A DNA stretch of 64,000 nucleotides. Origin: Pontibacter rufus. Its GTDB lineage: Bacteria > Bacteroidota > Bacteroidia > Cytophagales > Hymenobacteraceae. Under the pieces are notes generated by a model. It saw only the letters and a program-made list of their open reading frames with translations, made no database searches and was not told the origin of the DNA. Positions 17,848-27,600 of this stretch are shown here, in pieces. A program made the translations under genes and the position numbers. Position 1 is the first letter of the stretch; each line of letters starts with the position of its first letter. The DNA is taken from positions 149,691 through 213,690 of the forward strand of contig NZ_JADQDR010000010.1 of the NCBI RefSeq assembly GCF_015694705.1, written 5' to 3'.

Positions 17848-18831
17848 ATGCGAAGTATACAATTTAGAGAAGCCCTGCGCGAAGCCTTGTCGGAGGAAAT
17901 GCGCCGCGATGAGCGCGTATTTCTGATGGGTGAGGAAGTAGCGGAGTATAACGGCGCCTACAAAGTGAGCCAGGGTATGCTGGACGAATTTGGTCCGGAG
18001 CGCGTAGTGGATACCCCTATTGCTGAACTTGGTTTCGCCGGTATCGGTGTGGGCGCTGCCATGAACGGCCTGCGTCCTGTTATCGAGTTTATGACTTTCA
18101 ACTTCTCGTTGGTGGCCATCGACCAGGTAATCAACGCTGCTGCTAAATTAATGTCCATGTCCGGTGGCCAGTATGGTGCGCCGATGGTGTTCCGCGGCCC
18201 TACAGGCAGCGCCGGTATGTTGTCGTCGCAGCACTCGCAGAACTTCGAGAACTGGTACGCCAACACGCCCGGCCTGAAAGTAGTGGTGCCTTCTAACCCT
18301 TACGATGCCAAAGGCCTGCTGAAATCTGCCATTCGCGACAACGATCCGGTTATTTTTATGGAATCGGAGCAGATGTATGGCGACAAAGGCGAGGTGCCGG
18401 AAGAAGAATACCTGCTGCCAATTGGCGTAGCCGATATCAAGCGCGAAGGCACGGATGTAACCATCGTGTCGTTTGGCAAGATAATGAAAGTAGCGCTTGC
18501 CGCTGCCGACGAACTGGCCAAAGAAGGTATAAACGCAGAAGTAATCGACCTGCGTACTGTTCGCCCCATTGACTATAAAACGCTGGTGGAATCTGTAAAG
18601 AAAACCAACCGCATGGTAGTAGTAGAAGAAGCCTGGCCGCTGGCATCCATCTCTGCGGAGCTGGCTTACCATATCCAGAGCAATGCTTTCGACTACATGG
18701 ATGCACCGGTAAAACGCGTTACCTGTCGCGATGTGCCGCTTCCGTATGCACCAACCCTGATCGAAGCCTCGCTGCCCAATGTAGCACGCACCGTAGAAGC
18801 CGTAAAGCAAGTAATGTATAAGAAAGCTTAA
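17848..18831 (+). CDS. pdhB: Pyruvate dehydrogenase E1 component, beta subunit
   Basis: 327 residues, the usual E1-beta length. It contains the transketolase pyrimidine-binding domain ([20 protein letters not shown] with the conserved Glu that activates thiamine diphosphate, [20 protein letters not shown]) and the transketolase C-terminal domain ([23 protein letters not shown]). With the alpha subunit and E2 it converts pyruvate to acetyl-CoA. The alpha subunit is not adjacent, as is common in this phylum. A perfect hairpin terminator follows at 18853-18890. Confidence 0.93.
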   Translation: MRSIQFREALREALSEEMRRDERVFLMGEEVAEYNGAYKVSQGMLDEFGPERVVDTPIAELGFAGIGVGAAMNGLRPVIEFMTFNFSLVAIDQVINAAAKLMSMSGGQYGAPMVFRGPTGSAGMLSSQHSQNFENWYANTPGLKVVVPSNPYDAKGLLKSAIRDNDPVIFMESEQMYGDKGEVPEEEYLLPIGVADIKREGTDVTIVSFGKIMKVALAAADELAKEGINAEVIDLRTVRPIDYKTLVESVKKTNRMVVVEEAWPLASISAELAYHIQSNAFDYMDAPVKRVTCRDVPLPYAPTLIEASLPNVARTVEAVKQVMYKKA

Positions 18832-18852
18832 GCTGCTCTTACTCTAAAAAAT

Positions 18853-18890
18853 ACAGAAAAGGCGAAGCTGTGCAGCTTCGCCTTTTCTGT
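18853..18890 (+). terminator. Perfect 18-bp stem terminator after pdhB
   Basis: Arms 18853-18870 and 18873-18890 are fully complementary with a two-base loop; the arms begin with an A-run and end in a T-rich run, so it can end transcription in both directions. Confidence 0.85.
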
Positions 18891-19081
18891 TTATACTCCT
18901 CCTTACTTTATACGTAGCGCGCTGCTGAGCTTAACCAATCCTGTCGTCGAGCTAATTAAATCCGGAACTGATAAGCTGCTGGGCAAAAAGATAAGCTGAA
19001 CAGATCCTTGTTCTTTTTACCTGAAAGCAGGATAAAACAGTATTACAGCCGGGCCTGCAGCAAGTATGGTATTGCATCTAA

Positions 19082-20020
19082 TCAGCTTTCCTTTTCAACC
19101 TTCTTCACCTCTACTTTAACAGCATTATCCTGCGGGATGATGCCGCGATCATTCTCGCGGGAGTAGACCTGGGTGAACTCTGCTCCCAGCAAAAAAATAA
19201 TAGAAGTATAGTATACCCATATCAGAATCAGCACCAGCGAACCCGCCGCGCCATAGGTATCGGCCAGCGGTTCGTGCTGAAAGTATAAGCTCAGGATGTA
19301 CTTGCCAAGCACAAATAGAACTGCCGTAACAGTAGCGCCTATCCACACATTGTACCACTTTATTTTGGCATCCGGCAGCACTTTAAAGATAGCGGCAAAA
19401 ATAACAATGCTGATAAATACCGACACCAGGATGTTGCCTGTGGTGATGAGGTAAATGGCGAAGCCTGAAAATTGTTCCCGCAGGAAATCATTCACCACGC
19501 CCAGTACAATGTCTATCGTGAGCGATACCAGCAGCAGGAAGCCGAGGCTCACCACCAGCGCCAGCGAAAGCACCCTGTCCACAATCAGCTTCAGCCAGCC
19601 TTTCTCTGGTTTGGCTTGTACTTCCCAGATGACATTCAGCGAATCCTGCAAGGCTACAAACACGGTGGTTGCAGTAAAAATCATGGTACACACCCCTACA
19701 ATGGTACCTACCGTACTGGCCGGCGACAAGCTTGCATTTTCAATGATGCTCTGGATCTGTGCTGCACTGTCGTGCCCCACAATGCCGCTAATCTGCTGCA
19801 CAACCTGCCCCCGCACGGCGTCATCTCCAAACACGGCCCCCGCTATGCGGATAGTGATAATGAGCACTGCCGGAAGCGAGAAGATAGTATAGAAACCTAT
19901 CATGGCAGCACGATCCAGCGCCGCATCCTCTATGAAATCCGAAAAGGTCAGCTTCGTTAACTCCCAGGTAGATTTTAATCTTTTATACATGCGCTTTTTG
20001 AGGATATGATAGTTCTGCAT
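19082..20020 (-). CDS. YihY/virulence factor BrkB family membrane protein
   Basis: 312 residues with about six membrane helices. The N-terminal text (LTFSDFIEDAALDRAAMIGFYTIFSLPAVLII) and the C-terminal WYNVWIGATVTAVLFVLGKYILSLYF, GAAGSLVLILIWVYYTSIIFLLGAEFT match the YihY/RBN family. GAEF-T near the end is a conserved feature. Inner-membrane protein; transport role unproven in the family. Confidence 0.92.
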   Translation of the reverse strand: MQNYHILKKRMYKRLKSTWELTKLTFSDFIEDAALDRAAMIGFYTIFSLPAVLIITIRIAGAVFGDDAVRGQVVQQISGIVGHDSAAQIQSIIENASLSPASTVGTIVGVCTMIFTATTVFVALQDSLNVIWEVQAKPEKGWLKLIVDRVLSLALVVSLGFLLLVSLTIDIVLGVVNDFLREQFSGFAIYLITTGNILVSVFISIVIFAAIFKVLPDAKIKWYNVWIGATVTAVLFVLGKYILSLYFQHEPLADTYGAAGSLVLILIWVYYTSIIFLLGAEFTQVYSRENDRGIIPQDNAVKVEVKKVEKES

Positions 20021-20181
20021 CTCAGCAAGTATAAACAGGCCTTGTTCCTATTGCAACTCCTCTTTAAACTAAGCCGGAAATGCAGTGGCTTGCATCATTT
20101 ATACCAAAGAACGGAAAAGTGATGATGATAGGCAACTATTTTGTACAGGCATATCCTACTGCAGTATGGCAAAACAGGATC

Positions 20182-20901
20182 TTATACTTGTTCCGGAGTA
20201 AGCCTGGCCAGGTAATTCCCGAATTCCCCCTCGTACAGCAGCTCCATGGCATAACCGTGCTTGCCGGCATAATCCTGCAGGATGGCCGCATCTACAAAAA
20301 GCCAGTCAAACCAGCCGCTTTCCTGGTCTTTATACAGCATGTTATACTTTACTTCACCATAATAGCCCGCGTTCAGGTCCAGCAGCACTGAGCCATCCTC
20401 CTCTTCATACATGTAGAGGATATCGGCCGATTCGAGCAGAATTTGCCCGTTTGGGTGCAGCAGCGTTCTGGCATGTGCCAGCAGCCGGTCCAGCCCCGCC
20501 AGCGTGCCGGCAATGCCGATGCCGTTCATCAGCAACAGCAAGGTATCGTAGCGTTGATTTTTCAAATCGAAGAAATCGCGGTGTACGACCTGTTTTATTC
20601 CCTGCTGCCGCATGGCTTCTATGGCGCCGGCTGAGGTATCGAGGGCAGTTACTGCCAAGCCCTGCTGCTGCAAAGCAAGCGCGTGGCAACCTGCCCCCGC
20701 CCCTACATCCAGCACATGTCCCCGGCAGGCCTCCAAAGCAAACTGCTCCAATTCAGGCATTTCCTCCACAGTACGGAACAGGTATGCTACCGGAATTGTG
20801 TCGTCTTCGGCCAGATTGCTTTCCACGATAATGTCCGCAGGCGCAGGGGCTTGCAGGTAGTCCAGCATGGCGGTGCCCAGGGGGTCGTTTTTTTCTTTCA
20901 T
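20182..20901 (-). CDS. Class I SAM-dependent methyltransferase
   Basis: 239 residues. Motif I is HVLDVGAGAGCHALALQQQG near residue 61, binding S-adenosylmethionine; VTALDTSAGAIEAM is motif II; the TLLLLMNGIGIAG segment lies at the motif IV position. The substrate is not evident. Encoded alone on the minus strand, 161 bases upstream of the YihY gene in the same direction. Confidence 0.88.
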   Translation of the reverse strand: MKEKNDPLGTAMLDYLQAPAPADIIVESNLAEDDTIPVAYLFRTVEEMPELEQFALEACRGHVLDVGAGAGCHALALQQQGLAVTALDTSAGAIEAMRQQGIKQVVHRDFFDLKNQRYDTLLLLMNGIGIAGTLAGLDRLLAHARTLLHPNGQILLESADILYMYEEEDGSVLLDLNAGYYGEVKYNMLYKDQESGWFDWLFVDAAILQDYAGKHGYAMELLYEGEFGNYLARLTPEQV

Positions 20902-21265
20902 TTCTTTAGATTAGCAGGCAAAGTACGCAACAAAACAGTAGCTGACCAACAATATACACCAATCCGCTTCAGCAACCCAAACAGACGCTTTCAGCTGTGA
21001 GCCAGCAGCATTTCTATACTTATGGGCGTGCCTTGCAATAAGTAAAAGTACATAAGTATCAAGTGGAACATCCCGATTATTTCGGGGACATCAGGCACAA
21101 GACTTTATTTCTGTTTATACTTAATAATCGAGTTTTTCTACTGCACGATAAGATACTTAGAACGCAGCATTAATTTTGTCCGGTTACTTAATCAGATTTT
21201 GATTAGCTTTAACATTATGTTAGCCATAATTAGTATAATTCGTCTTTTGTAACCCTGTCCGTTTT
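20902..21265. other. Intergenic region between methyltransferase and DinB genes
   Basis: 364 bases between divergent genes, with TATACTT copies near 21014 and 21116. No reading frame, RNA gene or clear hairpin was recognised. Confidence 0.4.
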
Positions 21266-21799
21266 ATGAATGCAGCCCTGGAAGCAAAATACTTACGGTT
21301 GGAGCAGTCGCGCAACCTCCTGCTGGACGAACTCGAAGGCCTGGGCGATAACCTGCTGAACACCTATCCGGCAGCAGGCAAATGGTCTATCAACCAAATA
21401 ATAGCGCATCTGGTGCTGGCCGAGAAGCAGACGGTAAACTACGTGGAGCACAAGATAGCCAGGCAGGCAGAACTGCACAGCGCAACGCTTTCCAATAGTA
21501 TCAAATCTTTCCTTTTAACACTGGCCCTGAAATCCGGCAGGAAATATAAAGCGCCCGAATCAGTTGCTACTGTGCCTGCCATATCTTCCCTGCCGGTGCT
21601 GCGCTCCGAATGGGATCAGGTGCGGTTTAAGCTGGAGGATGTGCTTTCGGAGCTGCCGCAGGACTTAAGCAACAAATGCCTCTTCAGGCACCCACACATA
21701 GGGCCGCTCACCATGCAGCAAACCCTCACCTTCCTGCAGGACCACTTTAACCACCACCTTCGCCAGGTACACCATATCAAACGCAACCTGCTGAAATAA
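21266..21799 (+). CDS. DinB family protein
   Basis: 177 residues. The helical-bundle DinB/YfiT pattern is visible: KWSINQIIAHLVLAEKQTVNYV (first His of the metal site) and the C-terminal TMQQTLTFLQDHFNHHLRQVHHI with the HxxxHxxH-like metal ligands. The family comprises metal-dependent, often thiol-linked enzymes of unknown substrate. Followed 103 bases later by the VIT-family transporter in the same direction. Confidence 0.88.
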   Translation: MNAALEAKYLRLEQSRNLLLDELEGLGDNLLNTYPAAGKWSINQIIAHLVLAEKQTVNYVEHKIARQAELHSATLSNSIKSFLLTLALKSGRKYKAPESVATVPAISSLPVLRSEWDQVRFKLEDVLSELPQDLSNKCLFRHPHIGPLTMQQTLTFLQDHFNHHLRQVHHIKRNLLK

Positions 21800-21902
21800 A
21801 AGGTAGACATCTCCATTGCAGCAGCCTGTGCCGGTGCGGTGTGCTGTTTTGTTCTGCTAAACCAACTACCGGCGACTGCTCGTAAAGCATCAGTAAAAAG
21901 CG

Positions 21903-22601
21903 ATGCACTTACACAAAGAAGAACACCTGCGCAGCTCCGACTTTATCAGGGATATGGTCATAGGCATGTCCGATGGGCTGACGGTGCCTTTTGCACTGGC
22001 TGCCGGTTTAAGCGGAGCGGTGCAAAGTAATGCCGTTATCATCACGGCCGGTATCGCCGAAATTGTGGCGGGCAGCATTGCCATGGGGCTGGGCGGTTAC
22101 CTGGCTGGCAGAACGGAGCTGGATCATTACCAGGCCGAGTTGGATCGGGAATATGCGGAGGTGGCCCATGTGCCTGAAAAAGAGAAAGCAGAGATCAAGG
22201 AGATTTTTGCCGGTTACGGCCTGAGCCCGGGCATACAGCAGATGATAGCCGATGAGCTGGCAAAAGATAAAAAGCAGTGGGTTGAATTTATGATGCGTTA
22301 TGAACTGGGCCTGGAGGAACCGCACCCGGAAAGGGCGCGCAACAGCGCCGTTACCATTGGCTTGTCTTATGCAGTTGGCGGCCTAATTCCGCTGGCAGGT
22401 TATATTTTCACGTCTGCGCCGTCGCAAGGCCTGCTGGTATCTGCTATACTTACCATCCTGTGCCTGATGATTTTCGGCTATTTCAAAAGCAAAGTTACCG
22501 GACAGCCAGCCTTGGCCGGAGCCCTGAAAGTAACGCTGATTGGTGTGGCCGCCGCAACCGCTGCTTTTCTGGTTGCCAAAGCCTTTGGGGAGGTCATGTA
22601 G
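21903..22601 (+). CDS. VIT1/CCC1 family metal transporter
   Basis: 232 residues. The first helix region FIRDMVIGMSDGLTVPFALAAGLSGA and the second, ITAGIAEIVAGSIAMGLGGYLAGRTE, match VIT1/CCC1 iron/manganese transporters, including the D/S-D-G and E residues lining the pathway. A cytoplasmic Glu-rich metal-binding helical domain follows (residues about 80-145) before three further helices. Inner-membrane, probable Fe2+/Mn2+ export from the cytoplasm. Confidence 0.92.
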   Translation: MHLHKEEHLRSSDFIRDMVIGMSDGLTVPFALAAGLSGAVQSNAVIITAGIAEIVAGSIAMGLGGYLAGRTELDHYQAELDREYAEVAHVPEKEKAEIKEIFAGYGLSPGIQQMIADELAKDKKQWVEFMMRYELGLEEPHPERARNSAVTIGLSYAVGGLIPLAGYIFTSAPSQGLLVSAILTILCLMIFGYFKSKVTGQPALAGALKVTLIGVAAATAAFLVAKAFGEVM

Positions 22602-22859
22602 CGCCGTTGCGCTGCTTGTTTTGGTGCCATACCTTCACAGGCAGGTCTCTGAAAAAATTCGCGGACTTTAAGTTAACGGCTCACATTAATCAAGTATAAA
22701 CAGCAATGAGTATACCTGACGTTATGCAAAAGGATGAGAAATACACTTGCTAAAAAGTTCCCCTTCAGAGGGGGACAAGATGAACCTGCATAACATCAGA
22801 TCAAAGTATAAAACCTGTATCTTTGATCTCATTGCTGTACCTGGTATCTTCTCTTTCTT
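22602..22859. promoter_or_regulatory. LysR upstream region with TAnnTTTG box
   Basis: This 258-base gap includes TATCTTTG at 22818-22825, 34 bases before the LysR start, a good match to the phylum -7 element, preceded by an AAGTATA copy at 22804-22810. Confidence 0.5.
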
Positions 22860-23777
22860 ATGATCTCTTACAAGCACGAAGTTTTTATGGAGGTAGCCCG
22901 CCTGCTGAGTTTTACCAAAGCCAGCCAGACGCTCTACATCAGCCAGTCTGCTATCAGCAAGCAGGTAAAAGCGCTGGAGGAACAGTATAAAACCGGCCTT
23001 TTTGAGCGGCTGGGCAATACGGTGGCATTAACGCAAGCCGGCAAACTGCTGTATAAAAAGTTACTCGAAGCCCGGCAGCTGCAAAACGAACTGTACCAGG
23101 AACTACGGGCGCTGGACGAGCAGTTTTCGCCGCAGGTAAGTATGGTGCTCGGGGCCAGCACTACTATTTCCCTCTACGTACTGCCGCCCCTTATGTCGGC
23201 TTACCTGCAGCTGCATCCCAACGTGCAGCTCACACTCAAAAACCGCAACAGCGAAAATATCCTGAAAGCACTGTTAGACCATGAAATAGATATGGGCATT
23301 GTGGAAGGCATCAACAAAGTGAGCAACGTAACTTATACCCCCTTCCTGACGGATGACGTAATTGCCGTTTGCTCCTCTAAAAACCCTATCAAGAAACACC
23401 CGCTGGAAGTAAACGACCTGTTTGATACACCGCTGGCCCTGCGTGAGTCCGGCTCGGGTACCCTGGCGGTGCTGGAAGAGGCACTGGCTGCTAAAGGCAT
23501 ACGGCTGCTGGACCTGCCCCTTAAAATACGACTGGGCGGCACCGAGGCCCTGAAAAACTTTGTCCGCGTGGATACCTGCCTTTCTTTTTTGCCGCGGCAG
23601 GCCGTGAGCAAAGAGCTGCAGTCGGGCGAGCTGGTAGAGGTGCCAATCCAGGGCCTGACAGTGAAACGCACTTTTAATTTTATTCAGCGCAAGGGCACCG
23701 AAAACAACTTTCCTTACAAAGATTTCGTGCAGTTCACCAAACGCCAGTATTCTGATGTGGAAAACCTATTGCATTAA
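22860..23777 (+). CDS. LysR family transcriptional regulator
   Basis: 305 residues. An N-terminal winged helix-turn-helix (FMEVARLLSFTKASQTLYISQSAISKQVKALEEQ, the helix pair around ASQTLYISQSAISKQ) is followed by a periplasmic-binding-like effector domain from about residue 90. Likely a homotetrameric regulator of a nearby or distant gene; the C-terminal domain resembles the CysB/CbbR type only in general form. Its 3' end is partly duplicated after the next gene (24399-24485). Confidence 0.92.
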   Translation: MISYKHEVFMEVARLLSFTKASQTLYISQSAISKQVKALEEQYKTGLFERLGNTVALTQAGKLLYKKLLEARQLQNELYQELRALDEQFSPQVSMVLGASTTISLYVLPPLMSAYLQLHPNVQLTLKNRNSENILKALLDHEIDMGIVEGINKVSNVTYTPFLTDDVIAVCSSKNPIKKHPLEVNDLFDTPLALRESGSGTLAVLEEALAAKGIRLLDLPLKIRLGGTEALKNFVRVDTCLSFLPRQAVSKELQSGELVEVPIQGLTVKRTFNFIQRKGTENNFPYKDFVQFTKRQYSDVENLLH

Positions 23778-23842
23778 TGAAGGTTTAGTACAGAAATGTA
23801 ATATGGCATACAATAACTATTTTTATCGATTATTTAAATGAT

Positions 23843-24385
23843 ATGATAAATGCCAATTCTATCCATTATTATGAGAAAGCTTTAGCTTTGTTAATTGCGA
23901 GTAAAAGCATCATACTTGAAGATATAGTCTCAGTTTGTAATGGTAACACAGCATTAGCGAAGCAGATAGCATACAAATTTCAAGATAAAGGCTTTGTGAA
24001 AGTCGATGCGGAATCACCTTGGATCTTTAATTTAGATTCCGAAATATCAGCAACTCAGGTATCAGTATTCAATGTAGGATTAGTAGATGATGGTAAAGCT
24101 GAAATATTCTTCCAAAATGGTGGCTTTAAAGTTGAGTTCGAAAAAGAGCAGAATAGAGTTGAAGAAGAAAATGAATCGAAGAGATTACAGAAAGAAAATT
24201 TGATACTACAAAATGAAAATTTTGAATATGCTCAGACTCTAAGAGAGCAAGAGAGCCGAATACGTATTCTTGATGAAAAGCTTAAAGAGTTCGAAAAAGT
24301 AAAGAACATTTGGTGGGTATTCGAAAGATATTGGTGGGCATTTACAATTGGAAGTGGAATCATTGGATACTTGATAGGAAAGTAA
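23843..24385 (+). CDS. Hypothetical coiled-coil, C-terminally anchored protein
   Basis: 180 residues, not recognised. Residues 1-60 read like a winged-helix module (ALLIASKSIILEDIVSVCNG). A long Glu/Lys/Asn-rich coiled coil follows (about 95-150). The C-terminus WWAFTIGSGIIGYLIGK is a single membrane anchor. The gene is much more A+T-rich than its neighbours and lies between the LysR gene and a degenerate copy of the LysR 3' end, so it was probably inserted there. FtsK/DNA-translocase gamma-like winged helices are a loose analogy only. Confidence 0.65.
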   Translation: MINANSIHYYEKALALLIASKSIILEDIVSVCNGNTALAKQIAYKFQDKGFVKVDAESPWIFNLDSEISATQVSVFNVGLVDDGKAEIFFQNGGFKVEFEKEQNRVEEENESKRLQKENLILQNENFEYAQTLREQESRIRILDEKLKEFEKVKNIWWVFERYWWAFTIGSGIIGYLIGK

Positions 24386-24398
24386 GGAGTGAGTAGGA

Positions 24399-24485
24399 GC
24401 GCAAGGTCACTGAAAACAACTTTCCTATCTAGGATTTCGTGCAGTTTACCAAACGCCAGTATTCCATTATGGAATAGCCTATTCC
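24399..24485 (+). pseudogene. Degenerate duplicate of the LysR 3' end
   Basis: About 87 bases resemble 23687-23777 (the last 30 codons of the LysR gene): shared runs include AAAACAACTTTCCT, GATTTCGTGCAGTT and ACCAAACGCCAGTATTC, with several substitutions and an in-frame stop. It marks the far side of the inserted 23843-24385 gene. Confidence 0.8.
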
Positions 24486-24538
24486 GAAACACTATTTTGT
24501 TTCGTCATAACTGTTAGGCTACTTCGCATCGTATTTAT

Positions 24539-25738
24539 ATGATGATGGAAACTACTATTGCCACCAAAAGCCGCCTCTACACGCTCACCTGTGCTGCCTG
24601 CGGCACCCGTTACTCCCCTTTTGAGCTGCAAACGGTTTCAGTATGCTGCGCCATGCCCCTCGTAAGCCAGTATGATCTGAAGCGGCCGCTCTTTAAAGAC
24701 AAACTTCAGCTCCGGGAAGCAACCATGTGGCGCTACCGCGAGTTATTGCCTGTATTGGCAGATGAAAATATTGTGAGCCTGTGTGAAGGCTTTACCCCTG
24801 TTTTATCCCTGCAAAACCTGAGCAGCAAGTATGATTTTGCGCATCTGCAGCTGAAAGACGAAGGCCAGAACCCAACCGGCTCCTTTAAAGCGCGGGGCTT
24901 AAGTATGGCTATCTCCAAAGCAAAGGAATTTGGCGTGGAGGGTTGCATTATACCTACCGCCGGCAATGCAGGCGTGGCGATGGCTGCTTACTGTGCCAAA
25001 GCCGGTATGCGGGCCGTGGTAGTAATGCCGCGCCATACGCCCAAGGCATTTAAAGAAGAGTGTTACTGGTATGGCGCCGAAGTGGTACTGGTAGATGGCC
25101 TCATCAACGACTGTGCCGCCAAGGCCAAAAGTATAAATGCCGGCAATCAACTGCTGGATGTATCGACACTAAAGGAGCCATACCGCCTGGAGGGGAAAAA
25201 GACAATGGGCTACGAAATTGCAGAGCAACTGAACTGGACCTTGCCCGATGTGATATTGTACCCCGCTGGCGGCGGCACCGGCCTGATCGGCATTTGGAAA
25301 GCTTTCCGGGAAATGCAGGCGCTGGGCTGGCTGCCGCAAAGTATAAAATTGCCGCGCATGATAGCCGTGCAGGCCGCCAACTGCCAACCCCTGGTAGACA
25401 CCTTTATGGGCCGGCAGGCAAATGCGCAGCAATATGTTGGCAAGTCCACCATCGCGAATGGCCTGGCCGTGCCGCGCCCCTTAGGCGAGCAGATGATGCT
25501 GCAGGTGCTTCGCGAATCCGGAGGCACTGCCATAAGTATAACCGACGAGCAGATGCTGGAAGGATTGCGGGAACTGAGCCGACATGAAGGCTTGTTTGTG
25601 GCACCGGAAGGCGCAGCGCTCTGGATGGCCGCCCGCCAGCTGGCAGCCACAGGCGACTTAAATCCGGATAGCCACATCCTGCTGCTCAATACCGGCTCAG
25701 GTCAGAAGTATATGGAAAATATTGAGGGACAATACTAA
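24539..25738 (+). CDS. thrC: Threonine synthase
   Basis: 399 residues of fold-type II PLP enzyme. An N-terminal zinc-ribbon-like segment (CAACGTRYSP...CCAMP) precedes the catalytic domain. NPTGSFKARGLSMAISKA carries the PLP-binding Lys, TAGNAGVAMAAYCAKAG follows, and PAGGGTGLIGIWKAF is the phosphate-binding loop. It converts O-phosphohomoserine to threonine. The zinc-ribbon N-terminus and length fit the archaeal/plant-like ThrC subgroup. A near-perfect hairpin follows at 25744-25800. Confidence 0.88.
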   Translation: MMMETTIATKSRLYTLTCAACGTRYSPFELQTVSVCCAMPLVSQYDLKRPLFKDKLQLREATMWRYRELLPVLADENIVSLCEGFTPVLSLQNLSSKYDFAHLQLKDEGQNPTGSFKARGLSMAISKAKEFGVEGCIIPTAGNAGVAMAAYCAKAGMRAVVVMPRHTPKAFKEECYWYGAEVVLVDGLINDCAAKAKSINAGNQLLDVSTLKEPYRLEGKKTMGYEIAEQLNWTLPDVILYPAGGGTGLIGIWKAFREMQALGWLPQSIKLPRMIAVQAANCQPLVDTFMGRQANAQQYVGKSTIANGLAVPRPLGEQMMLQVLRESGGTAISITDEQMLEGLRELSRHEGLFVAPEGAALWMAARQLAATGDLNPDSHILLLNTGSGQKYMENIEGQY

Positions 25739-25743
25739 GCAGA

Positions 25744-25800
25744 AATAAGCCTCTGAAGTATGGAAGATATGCCTGAATTTTCATACTTTAGAGGCTTATT
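25744..25800 (+). terminator. 19-bp stem terminator after thrC
   Basis: Arms 25744-25762 and 25782-25800 pair over 19 bases with one mismatch, loop 19 bases, six bases after the thrC stop. Confidence 0.7.
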
Positions 25801-25811
25801 CAGCTAACCTT

Positions 25812-26747
25812 ATGCTTACCCGGACAGGCTTGGCCACTACCCTCATCAGCTTATCTGCTGCCATTCTTTTTTCCTGCGATCAACACAAAACGGCTGACTC
25901 GCAGCAGGAAGCAGGAGCACATTCAACTGCTGCTGCAGTTCCGGACTCCAGCGTGTCAGCCGTTACGGTTGCAACCACTGCTCCGCCAGCTGATACAATT
26001 CCAGCCGATGCAGCCACCATTTATGCCCGGCCGCAGGTGCCCATTCTGTGCTATCATCAAATCCGCGACTGGCGCGCTTCAGACTCAAAGCAGGGCAAAG
26101 ATTATATTGTACCGGTGGCACGTTTCGAGGAGCACATCAAAATGCTCGCCGACAGCGGTTATCACGCCATACTGCCCGACCAGCTACTCGATTATCTAAA
26201 CTATGGCAAGCCGCTGCCGCCTAAGCCTGTCATGCTCACCTTCGATGATACCAACCTCGACCAGTACACCAATGCCTTACCCGTGCTGGACAAGTATGGC
26301 TTTAAAGGTGTGTTCTTTGTGATGACGGTATCGCTGGGGAGGCCACGTTATATGACCAGGGCGCAGGTAAAAGAGCTCTCAGATAAAGGCCACGTAATTG
26401 GCTCGCATACCTGGGACCACCACAACGTGAAGAAATTTGCTGGCAATGACTGGGTAACGCAGGTAGAAAAACCCACCCGGCAACTAGAGGAGATTACGGG
26501 CAAGCCTGTGTTATACTTTGCCTACCCTTTCGGGCTGTGGAACGAGCAAGCCATTCCGGAACTCAAACAGCGCGGCTTTGTGGCTGCCTTTCAATTGGCC
26601 ACCCACCGCGATGCACAGGAGCCCCTTTATACCATTCGCCGTACCATTGCCAGCGGTTATTGGAACGCCGGTACTTTATACAAAACTATGCGCAGTCGTT
26701 TTGAACCCGATACCACTACACCTTCAGGGGCAATTGCTGTACAATAA
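25812..26747 (+). CDS. Polysaccharide deacetylase lipoprotein
   Basis: 311 residues. The signal sequence ends in a lipobox (AILFSCDQ), then a Ser/Ala/Thr-rich linker (to about residue 70), then a NodB domain: YHQIRDWR, PVMLTFDDTNLDQY (catalytic/metal Asp pair), GSHTWDHHNVKKF (metal His), YFAYPFGLWNE and a late LATHRD. It deacetylates an N-acetylated glycan outside the cytoplasm, anchored in a membrane. It ends 32 bases inside the convergent PhzF gene. Confidence 0.9.
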   Translation: MLTRTGLATTLISLSAAILFSCDQHKTADSQQEAGAHSTAAAVPDSSVSAVTVATTAPPADTIPADAATIYARPQVPILCYHQIRDWRASDSKQGKDYIVPVARFEEHIKMLADSGYHAILPDQLLDYLNYGKPLPPKPVMLTFDDTNLDQYTNALPVLDKYGFKGVFFVMTVSLGRPRYMTRAQVKELSDKGHVIGSHTWDHHNVKKFAGNDWVTQVEKPTRQLEEITGKPVLYFAYPFGLWNEQAIPELKQRGFVAAFQLATHRDAQEPLYTIRRTIASGYWNAGTLYKTMRSRFEPDTTTPSGAIAVQ

Positions 26748-27600
26748 CGGCCTTGCCTCCTGCCTTTAGCTCTGTTATACGCCCGGCGGCATCTGTTTGT
26801 AGTTGCACCTCCAGCTGGCTAGGCGATGGCGGCTGCATAAGATAGCCCTGGTGAATAAGGTAATTCGTTTTGCTAAAGCCGGAGTAATCGTGTAAGTAGC
26901 AGGCCAGCGGTCCGGCTGCCATACCTGTAGCCGACTCTTCCGGTATGCCGTAACCCGGCGCAAACATGCGTGTGGTTGCATCAGCTCCCTGGGCAGCTGT
27001 CGTGAAAACATAATATCCCACCACGTTTAGCCTTTCGGAGATACGGGCAATACTTTCCTGATCCGGCTGCAATGCCTGCAGTTCGCTTGCATGCTGTAGT
27101 TGCACCAGCAAGAAGCCTAAGCCAGTGCTGGCAACGACAGGTTCAGCAGGAAACTTATACTTAGAAGGCAGGTTTAAGGACCTAGCTATTTCATCTGCTG
27201 TAACAGTGGTTTCGGACAGGTGCGTATACTTTGGAGCCAGCTGCGCCTGGTATACTTTGCCGTGTAGCAAGTCAATCTGCCGCGGCCCTTCAATGGACTC
27301 TTTAACAGCGCCGGGCTCCTGCACTAGCCCTTTTTGCAGCAGCAGGCTAAAAGTAGCAATGGTCGCATGGCCGCAGTGCGGAATCTGTCGGTTTGGCGTA
27401 AAAAACTCCACTTTCACATCTCCTATTTCAGATGCAGATACAAAGGCAGTTTCGGAGAAACCCAGGCCGGCGGCTATTTGCTGTTTCTGCTGCTGCGCCA
27501 GTGTATCGGCATGCAGCACCACACCAGCGGCATTTCCACCTTCTTTCGTCTCTGTAAAAGCTTTAACCAGGTATAACTCAGGAGATTTGTGCGTATTCAT
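26716..27600 (-). CDS. PhzF family isomerase/epimerase-like protein
   Basis: 294 residues. The N-terminus VKAFTETKEGGNAAGVVLHAD and GLGFSETAFVSA match the PhzF fold, including the catalytic Glu after SET. PNRQIPHCGHATIATF and the C-terminal GYGIPEESATGMAAGPLACYL are the family's conserved phosphate/substrate loops. Cytoplasmic; the reaction outside phenazine producers is unknown. No phenazine genes are nearby. Confidence 0.92.
   Translation of the reverse strand: MNTHKSPELYLVKAFTETKEGGNAAGVVLHADTLAQQQKQQIAAGLGFSETAFVSASEIGDVKVEFFTPNRQIPHCGHATIATFSLLLQKGLVQEPGAVKESIEGPRQIDLLHGKVYQAQLAPKYTHLSETTVTADEIARSLNLPSKYKFPAEPVVASTGLGFLLVQLQHASELQALQPDQESIARISERLNVVGYYVFTTAAQGADATTRMFAPGYGIPEESATGMAAGPLACYLHDYSGFSKTNYLIHQGYLMQPPSPSQLEVQLQTDAAGRITELKAGGKAVIVQQLPLKV

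Noticed and set aside
18148..18810. 220-codon minus-strand frame opposite pdhB
   Set aside because: Antisense shadow of pdhB.
22757..22777. Hairpin GTTCCCC...GGGGGAC as terminator of the VIT gene
   Set aside because: Short, wobble-paired, 150 bases beyond the stop and without a T-run.
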